Of a stretch of 64,000 nucleotides of DNA, positions 35,301-44,976 are shown one piece after another. A program made the position numbers and the translations under genes. Position 1 is the first letter of the stretch, and the number at the start of each line of letters is the position of its first letter. The stretch comes from Anthonomus grandis grandis (Eukaryota > Arthropoda > Insecta > Coleoptera > Curculionidae), in contig NC_065552.1 of assembly GCF_022605725.1 (NCBI RefSeq), positions 35,723,879-35,787,878 of the forward strand. The letters run 5' to 3'. The notes under the pieces were generated by a model. It saw nothing but the letters and a program-made list of their open reading frames with translations, was not told where the DNA came from and did no database searches.

Positions 35301-37730
35301 GGTCAAGCCTTGGGAGGCATATTCGCCGCTTTAGCTGAAATCGTGTCCCTTGCATTGGGAGCTTCTTCTACGCACGCCGCTTTAGTCTATTTTATTATTG
35401 GAAATGTTACGATTGTAATATCTGTTGTTTTATATATTGTGCTCACCAAGACTGTTTTTTATAAGGTAAGCTACATTGATGTACTGTTACGCTTTATGTC
35501 AACAAGACAAAATTCTTTATATTTTAATAATTCGCACTAACTCTTGACAGAGTATTTAACAGGCATATTTTTTAGTATCATATCGAAGATAAATTTCTTA
35601 GTATCTCAGACTTTGGCAGCAGTTCATCCACTACTCAGCTTGTTTGCCATAGTGTGATTTTGAAGAAAGTTTGGATATACGGAGTATCCATGTTTTTAGT
35701 ATTCTTCTTTTCTTTGAGCGTTTACCCTGGAGTTACGGTACTTATAGAATCTGAAGGAAGAGGTAGTGGAAATAAGTGGAATGGTAAAATAAATTTTTAA
35801 ACAATAAATTATCCAATTCAAATGTTATTATGTTTTTAGATGTGTTCTTTGTTCCTACTATAGCTTATCTCCTATTTAGTATTGGGGATTACGTGGGAAG
35901 AATTACAGCCGGAAGGCTTCAACAGGTTTGTTTTCCAAACTTTAAGAAATATTCTTTTGTTCTTTAACTTTGATATCTCTTTTAGCCTAAGAATGAAACC
36001 GTAGTGCTAATATTAAGCCTTGCCAGGTTTGTATTTATTCCACTAATGATGCTGTGCAATGCACAACCTCGCCACCACCACTGGGACGTAGTCTTCAACA
36101 AAGACTATGAATATATCATAATTTTATTCTTGTGTGCGCTAAGCAATGGTTACTTGGCTAATTTGACTGCTATTTTAGCTCCAAGGTAAGTTCACCCAAC
36201 TATTGACTAACTATGAAATTACTAGTCAAACTGATATTTCATAAAGTGAAACTTTTAAACCATTGCCTCACTCAACACTTCTGAATGTTCTAAATTCGTA
36301 TAGGGGCACGTGGGATTGCCTTAGAAGTGTTTTCTAGTTACTTGAGTGATACAGATGGTCAAGATTGATAAAACTCAAAGTGATCCTGTTAAAGTTCAGA
36401 TCGGTGTTCCTCCATATAATAAAATAAGTAATCCTACTGACTATACACATTTTCGATCCATTAGTGTGCTACCAACGATGTCTAAAATATTAGAACGCAT
36501 ATTGGATGTACAAATAAGGAACTATATTAATAGATTTTCAATATTACCCATTAAGTAATTTGGATTGCGAAGTGGATATAGTTGCGCAACAGCAATGGCA
36601 GATATTATTGATGACATTTTTCGTGCCCGAGACGAAGTGACTTCTCTGGTATTGCTAGATTTTACTAAAACTTTCGATTTTTTAAATCATCAAACATTGG
36701 TAGCTTTACTGCATTATTGAGGATCCTCAAATTATGCTATAGCTCTAATAAAGTCATTTCTAAGTAATAGGTCTCAAATGGTAAAAATGGATGCAACCTT
36801 TTCAAGTCGTCTTTCAGTTCTTAATGGGGTGCCCCAAGGTAGTATATTGGAGCCACTACTATTATTAGTATTTATACAACATGCTTTCCTCAATATCTTG
36901 AACACTGTAAGTGTCACTTCTATGAAGATGATACGCAGTTGTATTACTCCTTTTTACCTTCTGGGTATTTAACTGCTTTGAACCATATAAATTCTGATCT
37001 TGATGCACTTGTTAAGGTCTCTAGTAAACATATGTTAAAATTAAACACGAAAAAATGTGTAGTTATTCTCTTTGGAAGTAAAGTTCAAATAAAGACTATT
37101 TATGAAGAATTTTCTTTGTTTGTTGGACATCAAAAACTTGGGTTTAACACTCCATTCACAGCTAAAGTTTAATGATCACATATCAAATAAATTGTGATGT
37201 GGTTTATGGACCTTGTCTAAGTGGCCAAGACTCCCATACAATTCAAAAAATGCAAAACTCTCGTATTCGTTTTATTTATGGTATTCTAAATAGGCGAGGT
37301 CATGTATCACATAAGCTTTTTTAGGTGGCTTAATGTGCTATCACCCAATATAACTGATATTTCGAATTCCATTTATACATTCAAAACAAAAGTAAGGCAA
37401 ATCTTATTAGATAATCAGTAACATGCATATTAGAGCTAGAAGATTTATTTTTCATTTTCCTTGTTTATAAATTGCAATTGAATGGCTAGTATTAGATATA
37501 TTTAATTGTTGTATTGTTGTAATCTGCACCAAATCATCAACTATTTATCTAGTAGTTAGTTTTATGTAAAAAGTAGTTTAGTCCAAAGGTTTTTTATGTT
37601 GTAGCTGTGTAGGTAGAACAGAACCTGCATTTTCCATGCAGTAGTCTGATACATTGGCCTTTATTTACCTCAATTAGTGAAAACATCTGTAAGTTTATAT
37701 TCTATCTAATTTCCATGGTAAATAATAAAC

Positions 37731-37768
<38 letters not shown>

Positions 37769-40700
37769 TAGACATTTTAGCTCACTATTCGTTCGCTGGT
37801 AAGTCAAACGATTTATTTTTTTTTGGCACTATTGAATAGACACTTTAATGCTCCTTACAATCATGTGTCACATGATGGGGGTTCCCATTTTAAATATCAA
37901 AGTGATGTTAGCTGAAGGTGATTGACAGAACTTTGTTAAATATAAAATTAAACGTCCTCCTGTATATCTTGATTGTCTGAAGTATTTGTTTTAAAATAAA
38001 AGCGCTGAATATTATATTTATATTATTGTATAATTGAGAACGAGGAATGAGCCAACGAGATGTTCTATCGTCAAAATTCTTTAGGCCACTCTTGAAGATG
38101 TTACGAAGGCTACGGAATGCGTGGAGGACAGTGAGGTTTAACATAAACACTAACAAAACGACCAATCTCGTGATAAGTGAAGGCATGAAAACATCTTGTC
38201 GGACTTGCATTGTCTTATTTATTTAATGTAACACTGTGTTACATTACATGTGTTACATTAAATAAATAAGACAATGCAAGTCCGACAAGATGTTTTCACT
38301 GTACCATTGTCTACCACCTTCAAAAACAAAGTGAAGGCATACTACAGAACGGTAGTTTTTCAGACAAACTGGCTCATATTTAGGCCACGAAATCCTCATT
38401 GGAAGAACCAACCAAGACCTGTAAAATAAAAAGGAGAATTTGGCTTAGATGACACGCTTTTGGTAAATTAAGATATACCCCTATATGCCTGAAGAGAAAG
38501 GGTTTTAATCAATTCGTATTGCCAGTACTTACTTTTTGAGCAGAAACTCTTACCATCTCAAAACAGTCTGTAATTAAAATACGCATTGCATAAAGACGAA
38601 TAAAAAAATCGATGATGAGCATGTCTCTCAGAGACAGAATCTCTAGTAACTAACTACGGCAAATGACAGGTGTGATAGTGAGGATAGCTAACAAAGAAGA
38701 TGCCTGGCACGTAGCAGTAAGAAATCACAGAGAATCCGGATCAATTTCATGAATGCCGCACAGGACAAGGATGAATTGGATTATGGGGTACCCATGTCCA
38801 GCAGTGGACGAGACAAGGCTAAGTGATGATGATAATATTCCCTTGACGAAATTTATCGTACCAATGAATGAATATATTACTGACATAATTTACGATATGT
38901 TACATAGGTAATTCTAGAATTAATTACATTTGTCTAAAATTAGGTAAAAAAGTTTTTTCTATGTAAGTTCCTAATATTAACAGGCAACAAGTTGTAGAAC
39001 TTAGGAACTAGGTAATTAAAGAATCTTAAATTAATATTAGACTTACTGCTTGGTATAACAAGATGTTTATTGACGTTATTTCTAGTTCTATGTGAGTGAT
39101 TAACTGTTGCAGCAGAGGATGGCTTGGCATAAATAAGTAGGCACACAGAATAAATATACACAGTTCTAATATTTGGAACAAGAGAGATCTGAAGTACCTT
39201 TTGTTCTTCTTTAAGATAACTTTAATAATATAGTTCTGAACTACGTTTAGTTGTTTAAGGGAATTTTCGTACAGACCACCCCAGATAGGAATACCATACC
39301 TTATTAAGGATTCCACCAGGGCCTTGTAAACCATTAGTAAATTTTTTTTACTTAAAATATGCCTTAGAGTGTAAAATCTCGGAATAAGTCTCCGAATATT
39401 GTTAGCAAGTCGTGTCACGTGTGCGTCCCATTTCAGATGTCTATCAATTGTTATACCTAAATATTTGGTAGTCTCCACCTCCCCGCACATGATTTCGGCG
39501 GACTACGCTAAAAATTTGATCCTCGTTTTGAATGATTTCAAATGCTGCTGTTATTCGTCCAATTAAGTCTGGCTTTGATTCTACTGGAGTTTCGTAGACT
39601 AAAGACTTTACATGTCCCCACAAGAAAAATTCGAGTGACGTTAAATCGGGTGACCTAGGAGGCCAAGAAACTGCTCCACCTCTGGCAATCCAACGGTGCC
39701 CATACCGCTGAACCAAATACTCGCGTACTTGTACAGCAAAGTGAGCCGGCGCTCCATCATGCTGAAACCACATTTGCTGTCTAACGTTTAGTGGGATATT
39801 TTTAAGGAGTTCTGGGAGAACTTCCTCCAAGAAACGCAGATAAGTTTCGGTAAAAGGTATGGCCCAATTAAATAATCATCAACAATGCCTGCCCATACGT
39901 TGACAGACCAACGATTCTGATGTTTTCTTTCCATTAGCAATAAGTGTTTAAAAATTGTAAGCTATAAAATTTTTAAACATGACATTGAAAATTGTATCAT
40001 GTACAAAAGGTAAAAATATATGCAGCAGATTCTATTTAGGTAATTAATGTTTTTTTTTAAATTTTAACGCGTCTTAAGGCCGTAGTGGCGTAGTGACGCA
40101 TTGAGTTCCTATACTCAAATGGATTCTTCTGTTGCACTGAACAACCCCCAGAAGTTTGATCCCATAGTTCTAAAACACCCTGTATTTAAAGTTAGTTTGA
40201 ATGTTTGTAGCCAACATAAAATCTTTGTGAGTCCTTCCTCGGCCAAAGCTTCCGAAGATCCCCTGAACAGGATAACGGTGTCATCAGCGTACGATATAAT
40301 AGTGGCGTTTTTTTATTTTTAGTTCAGTTTCAGAGAATGGATCGAAAATGTGTATAGTCAGTAGGAATACTTATTTTTGGAAGGGGTATGAATTAATAAA
40401 CTTTGGTATGTTAAATGGCTATCCTATAGTGTGATACTTGGATGATACATTATAACCCTTTATCTGAAACATATAATTTGTTAAGTCTACTGACATCTGG
40501 AGTCTTAGAGACTCCTATGAGTTTTAACGATGTTTTAATTAGCCCTTAATTTGAATTATAATAAATTAATATACACAGCAGTTAAATTAAAAGAAAAACA
40601 CATTTTAGTAAAAAAACATTTATTTATAATATTTTTTTTTGTATTGTGCCAAAAAAAAAAACGATATTTATTTCTGGACACAATCCTGACAATTTTTTTT

Positions 40701-42587
40701 TTTTGAAATGGCTTGAACAAATGGGACTTTACCACAACCCCAAAAATATGTCTTCTTTCTTTTTATTTTTGGTAGATAAAACTTGCAATATTCTTTTACA
40801 TTTAACTTCTCTTAACCTCTTTCAACACTTTTATTAGACTCAAAGAGTACTTTTAGAATGTCGCAATTTTTATTTTTATTGCAAGAGGTTAATGGACTAT
40901 TTTGGGATCTTTTCTTTAAATGTGGTGTTATCAAGGCATTTGCGAATATTTTAAAAAATGTAGTCTTGTGACTAGCACTGTATTTATATTTATTATGAGC
41001 TATATAAAATATAACTGTTTCACTATCAAGAACAGTGGCGAAGCGTGAACTTTTTTTTCGGGTAGACAAACAATAAAAATCGTAAGAAATTATTAAGAAA
41101 TGTGTAAATATTAACTCAAAAAGAAATATTATGTAGTAATATAAAAAATAAAAAAATTATTACTACTAGCATAAAAAGATAGATAGATAAAAATAAATAC
41201 AACTTACAAAAAAACACAACATAGGTATAACATACTATAATTACTATATCCACTATTTTAAAATTAATTAAAGACAAATAAAAACACAACTAAAATAGAA
41301 TTGCCAATATCAAACGGTCGTCGATAAATAACCACTAAAATATCCACTAAAAAACCTTTTCTATACACCCAAAAATAAAAATACTAATTATTAAATTACT
41401 ATAGCACGCGCCCGCACTAAATGCAAAATGCAGATTCATCAAAACAAAACTGAAGATGTATTACGGCCGACCAGATCAAGCGTGTCCAAAAACAATAACC
41501 CTCAACAGCATAATAAAATAGCTGGTCGACTTCGATAGACAAAAGCTCGAATGTCTTTCCCGCGAGTAAATTTTGCAGACGTAATAGGCTGAATACTGAT
41601 GCGGCCGGACCTCTGTCACCTGTTTGATGTCTATTTGGTTCGATTAGATGTTCCAAATTTCGGAAGACAAATATCAATGTCTTCTTGGGGCTCGTATGCA
41701 TTAATTGGGTGTCAACCCCGCATTTTTATTTTAATTGGTGCGTCAGGCGGGTCGCGCCTTCGGATTTGTCATGTTTAAATACTATTTAATAATAGTAAGG
41801 AGAGGCTACGTTCTGTGTTAATTTTTTTTTAATTTTAATTCAACAATTACATGAAATAATTACGTGATAAATTAATAACAAATAACTGGATAATTTTGGA
41901 TAGACAGTGTCTACCTTGTCTACTCGTACGCTTCGCCACTGATCAAGAATCAAATAAAGAAATTGCATTAGCCAGCGTCGAGACCTTCTGTTGGATAAAT
42001 AATTAGCGTTTTTTTATTAGCGTTATAATTACGTGTTTTTGAGTAACAAACGCTGTAACTCAAAAACAGTTTTTCTTACAAAAAACATTTATACATGAAT
42101 TTTATGTGTTCTTTTGTGCTCTACACTTTTTCACGTTAAGGGACTGTAAAAAAATCAATTTTTCACCATGAAAATTCGAAAAACTGAATTTTGGTAACTT
42201 TGGCGCCCTCTATCTTTATCCTGATTGGTTATACGGTTTCGCTCCCATGGAGAAAATTGTGAAGTATTTTATTCTCTTCATTTTATATCTTGTTCGTTTG
42301 TCTAACCGTTTCCGCGAAAAATAAAATGCAAAATGTTTTTGAGATTTCCAAAAATTCAACATATGTCAAAAAATTGTAACATGATGAATTTTTTGAAAGT
42401 GCAGACCTTTTTTGTTGCCAGATTGTACTATAAACTAAATACGTTCTAATAGTAAATTCAACAAATATTTTGCAGGAAAGCTGATGATTACGAAAAAGAA
42501 ACTGCTGCTGCAATAATGACGGTCTTTATGGGTATAGGATTAGCGCTGGGATCTACTTTAAGTTTATTTATGGTAAAAATGTTGTAA
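29383..42587 (+). CDS. Equilibrative nucleoside transporter (SLC29/ENT family)
   Basis: Nine exons give an unbroken 457-residue protein: 29383-29592, 29656-29822, 34952-35046, 35114-35164, 35221-35465, 35576-35783, 35840-35925, 35986-36185 and 42476-42587 (TAA). All introns are GT-AG and all split codons close. The length is that of the ENT family. After a soluble acidic N-terminus, the first membrane helix carries LLGIVTLLPWNFYVTAN, the family's TLLPWN signature; later VLSGSVFGIVGNFSPVYITA and VIGGQALGGIFAAL match the conserved TM4-5 region, and the protein ends with a membrane helix MGIGLALGSTLSLFMV. The role is facilitated nucleoside (or nucleobase) transport across a membrane; which membrane and substrate cannot be told. 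Introns 2 (5.1 kb) and 8 (6.3 kb) are filled with transposons. Nothing is broken, so this is a functional host gene. Confidence 0.92.
30030..30330 (+). pseudogene. Penelope-like element C-terminal fragment
   Basis: The plus strand reads CNLCPSNIKSNFARHIHLNN then YLHFCHKGNKLHLLEILEIN and SNTTCVNDQINHSST. The LLE.LEI..A motif followed by a LNDQ-like motif is the usual end of the GIY-YIG endonuclease part in Penelope-like proteins. It lies in ENT intron 2, same orientation. Confidence 0.55.
30687..30725 (+). ncRNA. Hammerhead-like ribozyme motif
   Basis: The sequence CTGATGATGGACAT, a five-base loop, then ATGTCCGAAAC shows the CUGAUGA box, a perfect six-base-pair stem II (GGACAT/ATGTCC) and the GAAA box in the right order. 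One extra base separates CUGAUGA from stem II. It lies about 360 bp after the Penelope fragment, where such elements carry ribozymes in their terminal repeats. Stems I and III are weak here. Confidence 0.4.
30840..32069. other. Unassigned intronic sequence with decayed open frames
   Basis: Overlapping plus-strand frames at 30846-31325 and 31205-31492 have near-normal codon texture for AT-rich DNA but no motif I recognise. They may be a decayed transposon gene. 31500-32069 shows nothing. Confidence 0.25.
32070..33760 (-). mobile_element. LINE, internally deleted, same family as 20888-22690
   Basis: The minus strand reads FFHPVDATEVHETIQCLKNH and SSGSDGIS (33730-33179), PLHKGGSLDRPSNFRLISIL and LSPNQYGFQ, then stops. 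RT pieces resume as LFADDTTVLWHGYDTDS in another frame (about 33030), then NNKFLGLVIDKELKFEDHI and SLIESHLRYGVCFWGSASNY (32939-32589), and the C-terminal domain (32579-32295). Several frameshifts and a deletion of the F.D..KAFD region are present. The 3' end is ATT repeats at about 32067-32080. It resembles the 21167 copy closely in motif wording and is clearly older. Confidence 0.8.
33761..34940. other. ENT intron 2, no gene seen
   Basis: AT-rich. At 34682 the text reads catacagggtgttaaa, a mariner-like end sequence. A strong hairpin is listed separately. Confidence 0.35.
34811..34859. repeat. 18-bp perfect inverted repeat (hairpin)
   Basis: TCAATATTGCGGAGGGTT at 34811-34828 is exactly complementary to 34842-34859, with a 13-base loop tgggtgggg-like in the middle. 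It is GC-richer than its surroundings. No direct repeats flank it. Confidence 0.7.
36346..37768 (+). mobile_element. Decayed LINE in ENT intron 8
   Basis: The plus strand reads YTHFRSISVLPTMSKILERI then FGLRSGYSCATAMADIIDDI, LLDFTKTFDFLNHQTLVALL, LNGVPQGSILEPLLLLVFIQ, and later ISSKHMLKLNTKKCVVILFG, spread over frames with several stops. These are RT motifs 1 to 6 of a jockey/R1-like LINE. The catalytic Asp pair is lost (YEDDTQLYY can be partly seen near 36920). It ends in a (TTA)n tail at about 37732-37768. Confidence 0.72.
38080..38830 (+). pseudogene. RTE-type LINE remnant
   Basis: The plus strand shows RFNINTNKTTNLVISEG (about 38140-38180), like the GL.INt.KTKyM motif of RTE elements, and after a palindromic interruption MSLRDRISSN at about 38617 and TGVIVRIANKEDAW with DKDELDYG and VQQW-like words to 38820, the typical RTE C-terminal tail. 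It is heavily decayed. Confidence 0.5.
38186..38298. repeat. 49-bp perfect palindrome
   Basis: Positions 38186-38234 are exactly complementary to 38250-38298, separated by 15 bases. The arms have no mismatch, although the surrounding RTE remnant is old, so the palindrome is recent or kept by gene conversion. The word aagtgaaggcat stands just left (38176-38187) and again at about 38331. Confidence 0.85.
38940..39487 (-). mobile_element. 5'-truncated LINE C-terminal part
   Basis: The minus strand reads EVETTKYLGITIDRHLKWDA then SLIRYGIPIWGGLYENSLKQ, the end of the RT and start of the C-terminal domain of a jockey-like LINE, then shifts to a frame ending at 38940. It starts abruptly at 39487 inside a mariner-like transposase remnant, consistent with insertion into it. 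Confidence 0.72.
39488..39940 (-). pseudogene. mariner-like transposase remnant cut by a LINE
   Basis: The minus strand reads NRWSVNVWAGIVDDYLIGPY (about 39930-39880), a shift, then FLEEVLPELLKNIPLNVRQQ and MWFQHDGAPAHFAVQVREYL (second Asp), WPPRSPDLTSLEFFLWGHVK (third acidic residue, here Glu) and RRNHV before the LINE junction. The first catalytic region and the ends are missing. Confidence 0.78.
40095..40320 (-). pseudogene. LINE reverse-transcriptase fragment
   Basis: The minus strand reads ATIISYADDTVILFRGSSEA, the catalytic YADD box of LINE RTs, then LTKILCWLQTFKLTLNT. An acaccctgtat word interrupts the homology after that. Confidence 0.65.
40640..41032 (-). other. Unrecognised open frame beside the hAT element
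   Basis: The minus strand stays open from the hAT insertion site to 40812 (DSETVIFYIAHNKYKYSASH then KTTFFKIFANALITPHLKKR). Ignoring the hAT insertion, the frame continues only a few codons upstream to a stop. I do not recognise it. Confidence 0.25.
41033..41941. mobile_element. Non-autonomous hAT element
   Basis: The ends read CAGTGGCGAAGCGT at 41033 and its complement at 41928-41941, with a further shared GTAGACAA word inside. An exact 8-bp target duplication ATCAAGAA stands at 41025-41032 and 41942-41949. CAGTGGCG-type termini and 8-bp duplications are diagnostic of hAT. The 909-bp body has no transposase; one minus-strand frame at 41701-41417 has no recognisable motif. It lies in ENT intron 8. 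Confidence 0.9.
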
Positions 42588-43606
42588 GCGCATTCGTTAC
42601 AATTTTAGGAAAATCAGTTACTAGGCTAACACTTTATTACCTACGAATTTATTGTATACCGTTTACTTAAACATATCAAAAGACAAAAAAAAAACAGTAT
42701 ATTAATTGACTTTAAATCATTGACGAAACGTGTCATATTCTATTATAACGTTAATAATTAATAAAATATGACGAAATGTATACCTCAAATTTCATAAAAT
42801 CATCACTAATCCTGGTATGATCTGTTTAACACTCGATGTATTCTTTGCTTGCCTATAATATTAATATAGTCTCGAAATCTCTGTGTAATCTTAATATCAT
42901 AAATAATCTGCTTTTTAATAATAAACAGATAAACCAGTGGCCAAAAATTTATAAAATATCGTATAACTAGTCTATTTTCAGAGCTGTCGAGCATTTCTGG
43001 TATATATAAGCTTTTAATGGCAAACTGTTTTGAATAGATATATAGTGATATACAGTCAAACTATTAAGCTAATTTATTAGATTTTAAACCTTTACGTTCC
43101 TTATTTTAGTGAGTATATAACCTGTAAATTTTGTGTCAATAGTTTTTATTTTAAATTATGTGCAAGATATTCAATAATTAACTAGAGGCAGTAGACGTCA
43201 AAACATAGCAAGTGAATCATAATTGTTGAATTTAAAATGCTGCTAATAAAGTATACAGGCTGTGCTGTGACAAGACGTGCTGATTTTTAGGTGGGTGATT
43301 CTTGGACTCACTTTTTTATCCATGCATTCGAAAAGTATCCGGAAAAGTAGTAAAAGAAGGAAATTCATGTTATTAACTGGAATTGGTGGTAAAAGTTGAT
43401 AATCGCAAGATAATAGAAGAAATCGTAAAATAGACTTATGGTTGAAGTATGTTCATTAGGAACAGATATTATTTTTTTTAATGAGCACATTTAGCCACAA
43501 GTTTCAAGCGGAACAACGATATTCATGTTGTATGATGGCTCTTATCTCACCGCCACCTATACACTTGTGCCTTAAATAAATTAGAGAAACTAATTGGTTC
43601 ATTTAA
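42588..43606. other. 3' flank of the ENT gene
   Basis: AT-rich sequence after the ENT stop; no gene or element end seen before the piggyBac TTAA at 43603. Confidence 0.4.
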
Positions 43607-44976
43607 CAGGTTGACTGCCAAGCGGTCATATATGACCGCTCTTACCTATATCGCAGAGTGCCGAGCGGTCATATATGCCCGCCGAAATGACCGGAGCCTT
43701 ATTTTATGATGAACTGCGTCTCGGATTCTAGGGTAATGTATGGAGTTTTTGCATACAGTTTGCAATTTGGGTTTTTGAATGGCGGTCATGTCTGCTATAT
43801 TTAATACGATTGAATGACCGCTGTGGCACAGAAGGTAAGTATATTTCAGAAATAATACAATAAGGTTGAAAAAGTTATAGTGTTTATATTTTCAACAGAG
43901 AAACTTACAAAAATTTACATTTATTACTTTTGATGAACAATATCGAAACATGAGAAACAATAGTGGGGCTGGTTTTCACAGTTCGGGCAGAACGTTGGCA
44001 CCTTCTTCACTTTATTTTTTCCATTGGGACCTGGTGCCTTATTTTCATAGCACCTCTTGCAATACTTTCTTGTTTTTGCAACTGGACCCTCCTTTCTTCT
44101 TCGAGGCTTTCTAGATTCCCGTCTGTTTGTAATAATTTTCTTATTACCGACTCCCTGAATTCTGTAATTTTTATTTTTTTATCTGCTATTGTAGATAAGA
44201 TGTGCGTTTACCATTGACGTACCCATTATAAATTCTACGGTACCATTTTATTGACTTTCGTAGTGCAGTTCCATAACTAGTCATTTGATCGCTTTGATCG
44301 ATAGAGGATTTGCCTTCATTGTACTCAAGCACGGCTCACGGTTTCATTACTGTACCATTCCTCCTTTGCACAGTTATTGTCTCTGTTGTATGTTTTGTTG
44401 TCAGCATAAGTACGTCCCTTTTATCACGCCATTTCAAGACACATATGCCCCGTTCATTTTCCAGTCCAAAAATTTCACCTTTCTTTAGCCTTTTTTCAAT
44501 TACTTCTTGAGGATTACCTCTACGCCTTTGTCTCAGAGCTCCTACATAATGAGTTTTATTTTCAACCTCTGGTTTCTTGCTCTTTCCCTGCGTAAATTCG
44601 TACATTCCATATAAACCCGTTTCCACTGCACAGTTTGAACAATTTGATACCATACTTGTGTGTTTTCTGTGGTATGTATTGTTTAAAAATCAACCTACCT
44701 TGAAACGGAACAATCGATTCATCGATACAGAAAGTATGTCCAGAAGTAAATATCTCTTGGTACTTCAGAATTAGTTTGTCTAAAAGGGGTTTGATTTTAT
44801 GCAATCTATCGCCAGGTGGACAGGTAGAATTATCCGAAAAATGCCACATTTTTAGTAGTATTTGGAACCTATTCCTTGGCATTATAGAGGGAACACAATA
44901 GTTCTTATAAAGTTTATCTTTGAACCAATAGTTCGAAATCTGCGGTTTTTGTACAAGTCCCATGTAACCAATGATA

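Noticed and set aside
37735..37768. (TTA)n tract considered as a CRISPR-like or satellite array
   Set aside because: It is the simple-repeat tail of the LINE ending there; no spacers, and the genome is eukaryotic.
37908..38210. 100-residue minus-strand frame before the palindrome
   Set aside because: It lies antisense to RTE-like motifs (INTNKT) and shows no domain.
41417..41701. 94-residue minus-strand frame in the hAT element
   Set aside because: No hAT dimerisation or catalytic motif; likely chance in a less AT-rich stretch.
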